From: Cedecea neteri
Lineage (GTDB): Bacteria > Pseudomonadota > Gammaproteobacteria > Enterobacterales > Enterobacteriaceae
NCBI RefSeq assembly: GCF_000757825.1
Contig: NZ_CP009451.1
Location: 4,278,001-4,342,000 of the forward strand
Reading direction: 5' to 3'
DNA length: 64,000 bases
A program made the translations under genes and the position numbers. This document shows positions 1 to 9,403 of the stretch, in pieces. Under the pieces are notes generated by a model. That model worked only from the letters and a program-made list of their open reading frames with translations, ran no database searches and was not told the origin of the DNA. Position 1 is the stretch's first letter, and each line of letters opens with the position of its first letter.

Positions 1-66
1 TAAAAAAACGTTGAGATCGGCAAGCTCGCCGCGGACCGGAGCAGGCATAAAAGTGGCCTTCGTCAT
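1..66 (-). CDS. LysR-family transcriptional regulator, N-terminal fragment (cut by window edge)
   Basis: Reading leftwards from an ATG at 64-66, the 22 codons to the window edge give a peptide ending RGELADLNVFL, the usual opening of the LysR winged-helix domain (ADLNVFLxIA...). An internal ATG at 46-48, preceded by GAAGG at 8 nt, is a good alternative start. The gene is divergent from the aldo/keto reductase at 138, and an inverted repeat lies between them, so it probably regulates that operon. Everything after the first residues of the DNA-binding domain lies outside the window. Confidence 0.6.
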   Translation of the reverse strand, partial: MTKATFMPAPVRGELADLNVFL

Positions 67-76
67 CAAGGGTTCG

Positions 77-91
77 TTGAAATTAATTCAA
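77..91. promoter_or_regulatory. Inverted repeat, candidate LysR operator
   Basis: TTGAA-ATTAA-TTCAA sits in the divergent gap between the LysR fragment and the aldo/keto reductase. It contains a T-N11-A core (T78, A90), the standard LysR box form. The function is inferred from position and symmetry. Confidence 0.4.
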
Positions 92-137
92 CTTAACATG
101 AGTTATTATAAGTTCACAGAACAGACAGGGGTAAATC

Positions 138-1139
138 ATGGCAATCGAAACGATTCACATTGCGGGCATCACCGAGCCGGTCAGCCGTATCGGCCTGGGA
201 ACGTGGGCCATTGGCGGCAGCATGTGGGGCGGCAGCAACGACGAGCAGTCGATTGCCACGCTGCATGAGGCGCTGGAGCGCGGCATCAACCTTATCGACA
301 CCGCGCCCGTTTATGGCTTCGGGCATTCGGAAGAGGTGGTGGGCAAAGCGCTGGCAGGCCGCCGTGACAGGGCCATTATTGCCACCAAGGTGGCGCTGGA
401 CTGGGACGATGCAGGCCGCGTCACGCGCAATTCCACGCCGCAGCGCATTCGTCAGGAAATAGAAGACTCGCTCCGCCGCCTGCAAACGGATTACATTGAC
501 CTGTACCAGGTTCACTGGCCGGACGATTTGGTGGCGATTGAGGAAACCGCACGCGTGCTCGAAACGCTACACCAGCAGGGGAAGTTCCGCGCGCTGGGCG
601 TCAGCAACTATTCGCCAGTACAGATGGATCGGTTCCGCAGCGTGGCTCCGCTGGCGACGATGCAGCCGCCGCTGAACCTGTTTGAACGTGGCGAAACAGA
701 AACGGAGCTGCTGCCGTATGCGAAATATCACCAGATGGTCGTGCTGGCCTATGGCGCGATTTGCCGTGGCCTGCTGTCAGGCCGAATGACGCCGGAAACC
801 GTATTTGGTGAAGGCGACTTGCGCAGCTTCGATCCTAAATTCCAGCCGCCGCGCTTTGCGCAGTATCTGGCGGCGGTCGAAGCGTTGAAGGCCTTTGCTG
901 AAGCGCGTTACGGCAAGAGTGTGATGGCGCTGGCGCTGCGTTGGGTTCTCGATGCGGGTCCAACCATCGCGCTGTGGGGCGCTCGCCGTCCGGAACAGCT
1001 AAACGGGGTGGAAGAGGTTTCCGGCTGGACGTTGACCGCCGAAGACAAACGCGACATCGACGCCATTTTAGCTGAGCACATTAGCACGCCGCTGGGGGCC
1101 GAATTTATGGCGCCTCCGCACCGTAAAACATCGCTTTAG
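138..1139 (+). CDS. Aldo/keto reductase
   Basis: 333-aa cytosolic (beta/alpha)8 oxidoreductase of the AKR superfamily, expected to reduce aldehydes or ketones with NADPH. The catalytic tetrad can be placed at Asp54 and Tyr59 (DTAPVYGFG), Lys84 (IIATKVAL) and His126 (YQVHWPD). The C-terminal ALRWVLDAGPTIALWGARRPEQL segment region has the family's dinucleotide-binding character. The start ATG follows GACAGGGG. First gene of a likely three-gene unit with the MFS exporter and the HbpS-like protein, and divergent from a LysR regulator. The substrate cannot be told from sequence. A terminator-like hairpin follows the stop, so downstream expression may be partial or separate. Confidence 0.9.
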   Translation: MAIETIHIAGITEPVSRIGLGTWAIGGSMWGGSNDEQSIATLHEALERGINLIDTAPVYGFGHSEEVVGKALAGRRDRAIIATKVALDWDDAGRVTRNSTPQRIRQEIEDSLRRLQTDYIDLYQVHWPDDLVAIEETARVLETLHQQGKFRALGVSNYSPVQMDRFRSVAPLATMQPPLNLFERGETETELLPYAKYHQMVVLAYGAICRGLLSGRMTPETVFGEGDLRSFDPKFQPPRFAQYLAAVEALKAFAEARYGKSVMALALRWVLDAGPTIALWGARRPEQLNGVEEVSGWTLTAEDKRDIDAILAEHISTPLGAEFMAPPHRKTSL

Positions 1140-1149
1140 TACTCTCTCG

Positions 1150-1184
1150 CGCCCCGAGCGAATCCGCGCCCGGGGCGTATTTTG
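1150..1184 (+). terminator. Terminator-like hairpin after the aldo/keto reductase
   Basis: CGCCCCG (1150-1156) pairs with CGGGGCG (1171-1177) across a 14-nt loop, followed by TATTTTG. The tail is short, so termination may be partial. Confidence 0.5.
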
Positions 1185-1211
1185 TTGTTCACCTGCACAA
1201 GTTAAAAAACT

Positions 1212-2435
1212 ATGTCATCACTTAATGAACAGGCCCAGGAACGAGGGGCCGATACGGTTTCCCTGTCGCGTTCGGGGCTGCTGAAAGCGCTGTTCGCGCT
1301 CGGCATGGGCGGCTTCGCCATCGGTACCGGCGAATTCGTTATCATGGGATTGCTGCCCGATGCCGCTAACGGGCTGCACGTTTCCATTCCTTCTGCGGGC
1401 CACCTGATCAGCATTTACGCGCTGGGCGTGGTGGTCGGTGCTCCGCTACTGGCTGTGCTTGGCGCACGCATGGCGCGGCGAGATTTTCTTATTGCCTTGA
1501 TGGCAATGTTCGCCGTCGGCAACCTGCTGAGTGCTTTTGCGCCCGGGTACTACTCGATGATGCTGGCGCGTTTTCTGGCCGGTTTCCCGCACGGCACGTT
1601 CTTTGGCGTGGCAGCATTGCTGGCGGCAAGCCTTGTTGAACGTTCGAAGCGTGCGCAGGCGGTGTCGATGGTGCTGCTGGGCCTGACAATCGCCAATTTA
1701 CTGGGCGTACCGGCGGTGGCGGCCATCGGGCAGCTGTTCGGCTGGCGCAGCGCGTTTGCTATCGTGGGTGGTCTTGCCGTATTGACGCTGATTCTGGTGT
1801 GGGCCTGGGTTCCCTGGCGTGCCGGGGATAAAGATGCCAGCCCGCTGCGTGAGCTGACCGCGCTGACCCGTAAGCAGGTACTGCTGACGCTGGCTATCGG
1901 CGCCATTGGCAGCGGCGGGATGTTCTCCGTCTTCAGCTACGTCAAGCCAACGATGCTGGAGCTGGCGCACCAGTCGGTGGGCATGATTCCGGTGATCCTG
2001 TCGATGTTTGGCCTGGGTATGATAGTCGGCAATATCGTCGGCGGTCGCCTGGCGGATCGCGGACTGGAGAAAACCGTTCGCCTGCTGCTGATTTGGGCGA
2101 TCCTGGTGCTCAGCGCATACGTTTATACCTCGCATTATCCGTGGCTTGGTGCGGTAACCGTGATGCTGGTGGGCACCATGGTGTCGCTCTCCTCGGTGCT
2201 GCAAATTCGCCTGATGGACGTTGCCGGTGATGCGCAAACCATGGCGGCAGCGATGAACCACTCGGCGTTTAACATTGCCAACGCGCTGGGCGCCTGGCTT
2301 GGCGGGGTGACTATTTCAGCCGGGTTTGGCTGGGAGTCCACCGGCTGGGTCGGTGCGATTCTGGCGGTCTTCGGCCTGCTTATTCACACCTGGGCGGTTA
2401 TGGACGCCAAAAAACATCCCCCGTTAGCCCATTAA
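1212..2435 (+). CDS. MFS transporter, DHA1 (AraJ/sugar-efflux-like) family
   Basis: 407-aa inner-membrane protein with about twelve hydrophobic segments. Family marks include the N-terminal GGFAIGTGEFVIMGLLP run of TM1, the loop motif ARMARRD after TM2, and GMIVGNIVGGRLADR in the second half. This pattern is that of the AraJ/YdhP-like DHA1 proton antiporters, which export sugars, arabinose-like compounds or drugs; the substrate is unknown here. It is 10 nt upstream of the HbpS-like gene, so the two are probably co-transcribed. The long hydrophilic N-terminus (about 20 residues) is typical of this branch. Confidence 0.85.
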   Translation: MSSLNEQAQERGADTVSLSRSGLLKALFALGMGGFAIGTGEFVIMGLLPDAANGLHVSIPSAGHLISIYALGVVVGAPLLAVLGARMARRDFLIALMAMFAVGNLLSAFAPGYYSMMLARFLAGFPHGTFFGVAALLAASLVERSKRAQAVSMVLLGLTIANLLGVPAVAAIGQLFGWRSAFAIVGGLAVLTLILVWAWVPWRAGDKDASPLRELTALTRKQVLLTLAIGAIGSGGMFSVFSYVKPTMLELAHQSVGMIPVILSMFGLGMIVGNIVGGRLADRGLEKTVRLLLIWAILVLSAYVYTSHYPWLGAVTVMLVGTMVSLSSVLQIRLMDVAGDAQTMAAAMNHSAFNIANALGAWLGGVTISAGFGWESTGWVGAILAVFGLLIHTWAVMDAKKHPPLAH

Positions 2436-2445
2436 GGTTTCTATC

Positions 2446-2862
2446 GTGACGGTCAGTTTAGCTCTTGCAGAAGCGCTGCTCGCCAGCGTAAAAACGGCGG
2501 TAGAAACTCACCGCTTTCCACCCGTTTCAGCCGTGGTGCTGGACGGCGGCGGCCATCTAACGGCCTTTGCCCGTATGGACGGGACTTTCCTGGCCACCAT
2601 TGATATCGCCATGCGCAAAGCACGTACGGCGGTGTTGTTCCAGGCCAACAGCGAAGACGTGGGCATGAATTTGCATCCGAACGGCCCTGCCTATTCGCTC
2701 GAGAACAGCAACGGCGGACTGGTGGGCATTGCCGGCGGTATCCCGCTGCGAAACGCTGAGGGCGTGGTTATCGGCGCTATTGGCGTGTCGGGCGCCACCA
2801 AAGAGCAGGATGGGCAAATCGCGGCTTTTGCGGTGGAGGCAGTGTCAGGTAGCCGTGCTTAA
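2446..2862 (+). CDS. GlcG/HbpS-family (DUF336) small protein
   Basis: 138-aa protein of the GlcG/HbpS family, in which some members bind haem or cobalamin-like ligands. Visible family signatures are VVLDGGGHLTAFARMDG near residue 33, then IGAIGVSGATKEQDG near the C-terminus. Translation starts at GTG (2446), 10 nt after the MFS stop. No signal peptide is seen, so the protein should be cytosolic. Such proteins are often encoded beside oxidoreductases, as here; the precise role is not known. A strong bidirectional terminator follows. Confidence 0.8.
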   Translation: MTVSLALAEALLASVKTAVETHRFPPVSAVVLDGGGHLTAFARMDGTFLATIDIAMRKARTAVLFQANSEDVGMNLHPNGPAYSLENSNGGLVGIAGGIPLRNAEGVVIGAIGVSGATKEQDGQIAAFAVEAVSGSRA

Positions 2863-2868
2863 ATGACC

Positions 2869-2896
2869 AAAGGAGCGAATTTCGCTCCTTTTTCTT
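2869..2896. terminator. Bidirectional intrinsic terminator between the HbpS-like gene and ascG
   Basis: AAAGGAGCGA (2869-2878) pairs with TCGCTCCTTT (2882-2891) around a 3-nt loop, with T-rich tails on both strands. It closes the + strand operon and the convergent ascG. Confidence 0.85.
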
Positions 2897-2900
2897 TAAC

Positions 2901-3923
2901 TCATTTTTGCTGAAAATAAGGACCTTTCCCTACGGATTCGCGCACGATCATCTCTGAACTGTACAAGTTATCTTTTGAAAAATACCCTCCGTCCAGCATC
3001 GCCGTCAGGCGGTTAATTACCTCATGGATCATCTCGCTCACCGGCTCTTTCACGCTCGACAGCGGGGGGGAGAGAAAAGCCCCGGTCGGGACATTATCAA
3101 AGCCGATAACGGAAACATCGCCTGGCACCGACAGGCCAGCCTGACCGAGCCTGCTGATGGCGCCGATAGCCATCTCATCGTTGCTGGCGACCAGGGCGCT
3201 GAAGCGCTGCTTCGTGGAGAGCAGGTGTTCAACGCCAGAAGCGCCGCTGGCGGGCGTCCATTTCCCGGTGGCAATCAGTGCTTCTCGCACCGGCAGCCCC
3301 GCCTGTTCAAGCGCCTCGCGGTAGCCAGCAAGGCGCTCTCTTGCCGTCGGAGAATCAAGCACGCCGGTAATAAAAGCAATGTCCCGGTGGCCCTGCTCAA
3401 TCAGATAACGCGTGGCGTTGAAGCTGGAGCCTTTATGATCGCAGCAAATACAGTGGCTTTGGTGTTTGCGCAGCTTACGGTTCATCACCATGATCGGCTG
3501 CCTGTGCCGTTCAATCAGCTCGTCCATCTCATCCACGCTGAGAAAACGGGGATAAACGATTACCGCATCGCAGTGTAAATCGAGCAGGAACTGCACCGCC
3601 GCCTGCTCTTCGTGGGCGCTGTGTTTCCCGTCGGCGAGGATCAGCTGCCGCCCGCTGGCCTCCAGCTTTAGCGCGGCCTGGGAAAGCAGTTCGCTAAAAT
3701 AATTCCCGCTGTACAAGGTGTTGGTCACCACCAGGCCAATGTAGCCTGATTTGCTGGTCGCCAGGTTACGCGCCAGCAGGTTTGGCCGGTAGCCCGTTTC
3801 CTGAATCGCCTGGTAAACCTGCGTTTTGGTGGCCTCGCTCACGTAGCCTTTCCCGGACAGCACGCGCGAAACGGTCGCCTTTGACACGCCTGCTTTTTTC
3901 GCCACTTCCTGCATTGTCGACAT
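2901..3923 (-). CDS. ascG: LacI-family repressor AscG
   Basis: 340-aa LacI/GalR repressor of the cryptic beta-glucoside (arbutin, salicin, cellobiose) operon ascFB. The N-terminus carries the helix-turn-helix and hinge (MQEVAKKAGVSKATVSRVLS), followed by the periplasmic-binding-protein-like effector domain with FDNVPTGAFLSPPLSSVKEP. Several blocks match E. coli AscG closely (GKWTPASGA, YPRFLSVDE, FSALVASND). I chose the ATG at 3921-3923, which has GGAA 6 nt upstream and matches the E. coli start; the frame stays open for 27 more codons upstream but without a match to the family. It is divergent from ascF, with an AscG operator in the gap. Confidence 0.93.
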   Translation of the reverse strand: MSTMQEVAKKAGVSKATVSRVLSGKGYVSEATKTQVYQAIQETGYRPNLLARNLATSKSGYIGLVVTNTLYSGNYFSELLSQAALKLEASGRQLILADGKHSAHEEQAAVQFLLDLHCDAVIVYPRFLSVDEMDELIERHRQPIMVMNRKLRKHQSHCICCDHKGSSFNATRYLIEQGHRDIAFITGVLDSPTARERLAGYREALEQAGLPVREALIATGKWTPASGASGVEHLLSTKQRFSALVASNDEMAIGAISRLGQAGLSVPGDVSVIGFDNVPTGAFLSPPLSSVKEPVSEMIHEVINRLTAMLDGGYFSKDNLYSSEMIVRESVGKGPYFQQK

Positions 3924-4039
3924 GAGGGCTTCCCGTAAGTTCGTCATTTCTGACCATTTTACACATTTCACCGTCGGGACGCAGCGTAGGCTGTATTTCG
4001 ACATGAATCACAAAATTTGATCGCCAAAAAAATAATCAT

Positions 4040-4055
4040 TGTGATCTGATTTTTA
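4040..4055. promoter_or_regulatory. Candidate CRP half-site in the ascG-ascF promoter region
   Basis: TGTGATCT lies 76 nt upstream of the ascF start. The left half matches the CRP consensus well; the right half is T-rich and poor. CRP activation is expected for a PTS sugar operon, but this site is weak. Confidence 0.35.
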
Positions 4056-4071
4056 ACTAAACATGATTGTG

Positions 4072-4085
4072 TGGAACCGGTTACC
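4072..4085. promoter_or_regulatory. AscG operator upstream of ascF
   Basis: TGGAACCGGTTACC has the GAACCGGTT core of the known AscG box (TGAAACCGGTTTCA), a palindrome centred on CCGG. It lies 31 nt before the ascF ATG, where repressor binding would block transcription of ascFB. Confidence 0.7.
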
Positions 4086-4115
4086 TACGAAATCATAACA
4101 AGAGAGTTTCACCTC

Positions 4116-5576
4116 ATGGCGAACAAGTACGAGGCAGTATCCCGACAGATTGTCGAGGCTTTAGGCGGGGCGGAAAACGTGGTGGCGGTGACCCACTGCA
4201 TGACGCGGTTGCGCTTTGTTTTGCGGGACGACGCGAGCGTCGATAGCGCCAGGCTGAAGGCGATTTCCGGCGTGCTGGGCGTGGTAAAGAACGACCAGCA
4301 GTGCCAGGTCATCATCGGTAATACGGTTTCTCAGGCCTACGCCGAAGTGCTGAAGCATTTGCCGGAAGGGGCCGGAGACAGGCCGCAGGCAGGGGCAAAG
4401 GGCAAACTGACCCTGAAACGTATCGGGGCCGGTATTCTGGATGCGCTGATTGGCACCATGTCTCCGCTTATCCCGGCCATTATCGGCGGCTCGATGGTAA
4501 AGCTGCTGGCGATGATCCTCGCGATGACCGGGCTGTTTGAAAAGACCTCCTCCACGTTGATTATTCTGAACCTCATCGGCGACGGCGCTTTCTTCTTCCT
4601 GCCGGTGATGGTGGCGGCTTCCGCCGCCGTGAAGTTTAAAACCAATATGTCGCTGGCGATTGCTATCGCCGGGGTGCTGGTGCATCCGGCATTTATTGAC
4701 CTGATGGCAAAAGCGGCGCAGGGGCAGGCGGTTGATTTTATGGGTATTCCCGTGACCGCCGTGAAATACACCTATACCGTTATTCCCGCGCTGGTAATGA
4801 CCTGGCTGCTGTCGTACATCGAACGATGGATTGACCGTATTACGCCTGCGGTGACCAAAAACTTCCTTAAGCCGATGCTGATCGTGCTGGTTTCCGCCCC
4901 GATAGCGATTTTACTGATTGGGCCTTTAGGGATCTGGATCGGTAGCGGGATTTCTTCGCTGGTGTATACCGTGCACGGCTACCTGGGCTGGCTTTCCGTT
5001 GCCATTATGGGCGCGATATGGCCGCTGCTGGTGATGACGGGTATGCACCGCGTGTTTACGCCGACGATTATCCAGACCATCGCTGAAACCGGCAAAGAAG
5101 GTATGGTTATGCCGTCTGAAATTGGTGCCAACCTGTCGCTCGGCGGCTCCTCTTTGGCCGTTGCCTGGCGGACTAAAAACCCGGAACTGCGTCAGACAGC
5201 GCTTGCTGCCGCCGCGTCGGCAATTGTGGCCGGCATTTCTGAACCCGCACTTTACGGCGTGGCGGTGCGGCTGAAACGCCCGCTGATTGCCTGCCTGATT
5301 AGCGGCTTTATTTGCGGTGCCGTAGCCGGTATCGGCGGCCTTGCCAGCCATTCCATGGCCTCTCCGGGGCTTTTCACCAGCGTGCAGTTTTTTGACCCGG
5401 CCAACCCGATGAGCATCGTTTGGGTTGTGGCGGTAATGATTCTGGCCGTGGTGCTCTCGTTTATTACTACGCTTATTCTTGGGTTTGAAGACATTCCCGT
5501 TGAGGACGCTAAAGCAAAAGAGCAGGGCAGCAGCGCGGCATTTGTACCACCAGATAATGCAGTAAAAACACTTTAA
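4116..5576 (+). CDS. ascF: PTS beta-glucoside (cellobiose/arbutin/salicin) EIIBC component AscF
   Basis: 486-aa membrane permease that imports and phosphorylates beta-glucosides. The N-terminal EIIB domain has the phosphocysteine at Cys28 in THCMTRLRF; from about residue 100 the EIIC domain spans the membrane, with the substrate-site motifs GISEPALYGV and NPMSIVWV region. Conserved blocks match E. coli AscF nearly throughout, and its length (485 aa there) agrees. The ATG at 4116 was chosen over an upstream in-frame GTG at 4071, because the E. coli protein begins at this point and AAGAGAG precedes it. There is no EIIA domain, so a glucose-type EIIA must supply the phosphate. ascB follows after 12 nt. 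Confidence 0.94.
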   Translation: MANKYEAVSRQIVEALGGAENVVAVTHCMTRLRFVLRDDASVDSARLKAISGVLGVVKNDQQCQVIIGNTVSQAYAEVLKHLPEGAGDRPQAGAKGKLTLKRIGAGILDALIGTMSPLIPAIIGGSMVKLLAMILAMTGLFEKTSSTLIILNLIGDGAFFFLPVMVAASAAVKFKTNMSLAIAIAGVLVHPAFIDLMAKAAQGQAVDFMGIPVTAVKYTYTVIPALVMTWLLSYIERWIDRITPAVTKNFLKPMLIVLVSAPIAILLIGPLGIWIGSGISSLVYTVHGYLGWLSVAIMGAIWPLLVMTGMHRVFTPTIIQTIAETGKEGMVMPSEIGANLSLGGSSLAVAWRTKNPELRQTALAAAASAIVAGISEPALYGVAVRLKRPLIACLISGFICGAVAGIGGLASHSMASPGLFTSVQFFDPANPMSIVWVVAVMILAVVLSFITTLILGFEDIPVEDAKAKEQGSSAAFVPPDNAVKTL

Positions 5577-7019
<1,443 letters not shown>

Positions 7020-7063
7020 TTTTCCCCTCCCACCAAAGCGTGAGAGCGTCGTACCTATTAATC

Positions 7064-7086
7064 CCCTCTCCCTTTCAGGGAGAGGG
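7064..7086. terminator. Hairpin between ascB and the convergent TonB receptor gene
   Basis: CCCTCTCCCT (7064-7073) pairs with AGGGAGAGGG (7077-7086) around TTC, followed by TTAGGGTGAGGG. This sequence type recurs widely between convergent enterobacterial genes. There is no T-run, so it may act as an RNA-stabilising or Rho-assisted terminator. Confidence 0.5.
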
Positions 7087-7104
7087 TTAGGGTGAGGGTC
7101 TTTA

Positions 7105-9237
7105 TCAGAACGCCAGAGAACCCTGCACGAAGAAGGTGCGCGGTTCGCCTACGTATTTACCGGAGTTATTGTCGTTTGAACGCGTGTAATAACGCTGATC
7201 GAACAGGTTTTTAATCCCGGCACCCAGCTTCAGGTGAGACAGCGACGGCCCGAAGTCGTACTCGCCGCGCATATTCCACACCATATAACCTGCGATGTTA
7301 CCAAACTGCCCGTCCGCGCTTTCGTCGGTGATGTAGTTCGGCCCGGTACCCGGAGAGCTCTGTTTAGACTGAGCAAAGCTGTCCAGATTCCACACCCAGT
7401 TTCCGGTCGCGTAGCGCGTACCCACGGTGTAAACCTGACGAGAGTAGAACGGCAGGTCTTTACCGGCGAAGTCGCCTTTGTTGCTAGTGGCTTTGGTATA
7501 GGTGTAGGTGGTGTACACGCTCACGCCGTCCAGCGCACGGTTTACTTCGCTCAGGTCGTAATTCAGCGCCAGTTCGAGACCCTGATGCTTGGTCGCGCCG
7601 AGGTTCGTCCAGCCCACGATATTGTTGATGTACTGCAGCTGATCGTTGAAGTCGATGTAGAACAGCGTTGCTTCGGCTTTCAGCGATGTATCGTCATAGC
7701 GGGTACCGAACTCATAGGTATGCGCTTTTTCCGGGGTCAGGCCCGCTGCCGGCTGGTTGCCGCTGCCGCCACGGGTCAGCTGGAAGTACTGCATGCTGCC
7801 GAAGGAAGTGCTGGCGTTGGCGAACAGTTTCCAGGCGTCAGACATATGGTACATCACGCTAATAGAAGGCAGCGGCTCGCTGTAGGTCTTCTCGCGGTCG
7901 ATGTTCTGGAAGGAATCACTGGTGTGCGTTTTGATGCTTTCATAGCGCAGGCCCGGCGTAATCGTCCAGTTGCTGACGTTAATCGCATCATCAATATAGA
8001 AGGCGTTAGCCGCGGTACCGCCGGAGCTGTGCTGGTAGTACTCGCTCATGTCCGGTTTGGTGAAGGTTGTCGCCGGGTCATACGCTTTTGGCGTGCGGTA
8101 ACCCTTCTCGTCCGACGTTTCGTTCAGGTAGCGGTAGCCCAGGGTGACCTCGTGAGACATATCCCAGAAGCGGAAGAGCTGGGAATAGGTTGGCTCAATC
8201 GCCCAGGTCGAGTAGTTACGCGGCGCGGAGTTCAGCGTGCGTTTGTTGCCCTTGAAGTACTCCAGGTCGCTGCTGCGGTAGCTGTCGGTGAAGTAGGTCA
8301 GGACTTCCAGCTTTTTGTCGTCTTCGGTGTGCTTGTATTTGAAGGACATGTCCTTGCGGCGGCCTTCAAAACGGTCCCAGCGGCGGTCAGACTGGAAAGG
8401 ATCCTGCGCATACTGCGCGGTAGTCAGGCCGCCCGGCATGCCGGACTGCGCTTCATAGTAGTGGAAGTTAGCCTGCAGCTCATCGCGATCGGTGAAGTTA
8501 TATTTCGTCTTCAGCATGAAATCGTCGATGTCGGTATTGTCGTTGCTCTCGCGGTAGCCCTGGCCGTGCAGACCGGAGTAAAGCAGCTCTGCACCAAAGC
8601 CGTTATCCGCCGTGCCGCCCACGGACGCGCTGGTCAGCGTCTTCAGACCGCCGTGGCTGGCGCCCTGAGTCTGCGCGCTAACGGTGCCGCCGAACTCTTT
8701 TGGAATGTCGCGGGTAACGAAGTTAATCACGCCGCCCACGTTTTGCGGTCCATAACGCACTGCGCCGCCGCCGCGAACCACGTCAATGGATTGAATATTG
8801 CCCGTGCCCAATGGCGCCATGGAAAGCTGTGGCTGGCCGTATGGCGCAACCGCTAGCGGAACGCCGTCCATCAGGATAGTGGAACGTGGAGACAGGCGAG
8901 AGGTCAGGCCACGAATGCCCACGTTGAGAGAAATGTCGCTGCCGCCGGTACCGTTGCTGTCACGGACCTGGACGCCTGGAATGCCCTTCAGCGCATCGGC
9001 AAGCGTCTCTGAGCCTTGCTCACGAAGCTGCTGCTCGGTGACGATTGAGCGTGCGCCTGGGTGGTTAAGCAGCACGGTGCTGGTGTCAGGATTATCCAGC
9101 CAGTTGCCGACCACGGTAATGTCGTCAGCAGGTTTTTCTGCGGGAGCTTTATCTGTTTGGGTTTTGTCAGCCGCGAGAGCTGGCAGCGCAAATGCTATCG
9201 CGCTTGCCAGGAGAGAGACACGAAAAAGGGGGCGCAT
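7105..9237 (-). CDS. FecA-like TonB-dependent outer-membrane receptor lacking the signalling domain
   Basis: About 710-aa outer-membrane beta-barrel transporter for a ferric complex. A signal peptide (residues 1-23, ending ALPALAA) leads directly to the TonB box DDITVVG, then the plug (VDVVRGGGAVRYGPQNVGGV) and the barrel, ending with the aromatic TFFVQGSLAF. The plug and barrel resemble E. coli FecA (APYGQPQLS, GTADNGFGAELLYSG, NWTITPGLR), so ferric citrate is a reasonable guess. The roughly 80-residue N-terminal STN domain that lets FecA signal to FecR/FecI is absent, and no fecIR lies nearby. I chose the third of three consecutive ATGs (9235-9237), 6 nt from AGGA; the frame opens further upstream only with TTG. 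A Fur box lies about 60 nt upstream. Confidence 0.85.
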   Translation of the reverse strand: MRPLFRVSLLASAIAFALPALAADKTQTDKAPAEKPADDITVVGNWLDNPDTSTVLLNHPGARSIVTEQQLREQGSETLADALKGIPGVQVRDSNGTGGSDISLNVGIRGLTSRLSPRSTILMDGVPLAVAPYGQPQLSMAPLGTGNIQSIDVVRGGGAVRYGPQNVGGVINFVTRDIPKEFGGTVSAQTQGASHGGLKTLTSASVGGTADNGFGAELLYSGLHGQGYRESNDNTDIDDFMLKTKYNFTDRDELQANFHYYEAQSGMPGGLTTAQYAQDPFQSDRRWDRFEGRRKDMSFKYKHTEDDKKLEVLTYFTDSYRSSDLEYFKGNKRTLNSAPRNYSTWAIEPTYSQLFRFWDMSHEVTLGYRYLNETSDEKGYRTPKAYDPATTFTKPDMSEYYQHSSGGTAANAFYIDDAINVSNWTITPGLRYESIKTHTSDSFQNIDREKTYSEPLPSISVMYHMSDAWKLFANASTSFGSMQYFQLTRGGSGNQPAAGLTPEKAHTYEFGTRYDDTSLKAEATLFYIDFNDQLQYINNIVGWTNLGATKHQGLELALNYDLSEVNRALDGVSVYTTYTYTKATSNKGDFAGKDLPFYSRQVYTVGTRYATGNWVWNLDSFAQSKQSSPGTGPNYITDESADGQFGNIAGYMVWNMRGEYDFGPSLSHLKLGAGIKNLFDQRYYTRSNDNNSGKYVGEPRTFFVQGSLAF

Positions 9238-9297
9238 CATCATTCCTATAGAATATGGGGTTGTTGTTATCAGTTTTTTTGGAAATGACAATCTTAA

Positions 9298-9312
9298 TGA
9301 TAATTATTTTCA
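9298..9312. promoter_or_regulatory. Fur box for the TonB receptor gene
   Basis: TGATAAT-T-ATTTTCA fits the 7-1-7 Fur consensus TGATAAT-N-ATTATCA with one mismatch, and extending to the 19-bp form gives 15 of 19 matches. It lies 61 nt upstream of the chosen start. Confidence 0.8.
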
Positions 9313-9361
9313 AGTAAATAGTTTTGTTGCGGAATAATTCGGGATAAGGCAAAAAGTAAGC

Positions 9362-9391
9362 AAAAAAAACCGAGCTGTTGATTCAGCCCGG
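9362..9391 (-). terminator. Intrinsic terminator of the iron-complex binding protein gene
   Basis: On the minus strand CCGGGCTG (9391-9384) pairs with CAGCTCGG (9377-9370, one G-U), followed by eight T. This separates the binding-protein gene from the TonB receptor gene, which therefore has its own promoter. Confidence 0.8.
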
Positions 9392-9403
9392 CATGTTTTT
9401 GAT

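Noticed and set aside
3924..4004. N-terminal extension of AscG to 4004
   Set aside because: The 27 extra residues precede the helix-turn-helix, are not in E. coli AscG, and the inner ATG has a proper ribosome-binding site.
4005..4020. Second CRP site near the ascG start (TCACAAAATTT)
   Set aside because: The opposite half-site at the right spacing matches only three of five bases, too weak to call.
7064..7100. CRISPR-like or ERIC repeat
   Set aside because: It is a single hairpin with a short GC-rich tail, without further copies nearby and without ERIC core sequence.
7234..8856. 540-residue open frame opposite the TonB receptor gene
   Set aside because: Shadow of the high-GC third codon positions of the receptor gene; the protein has no recognisable domain, while the minus-strand product is a clear TonB-dependent receptor.
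9235..9291. TTG start (9289-9291) for the TonB receptor
   Set aside because: It adds 18 residues before the signal peptide and lies next to the Fur box. The ATG triplet at 9235-9243, with AGGA in front, gives a normal signal peptide.
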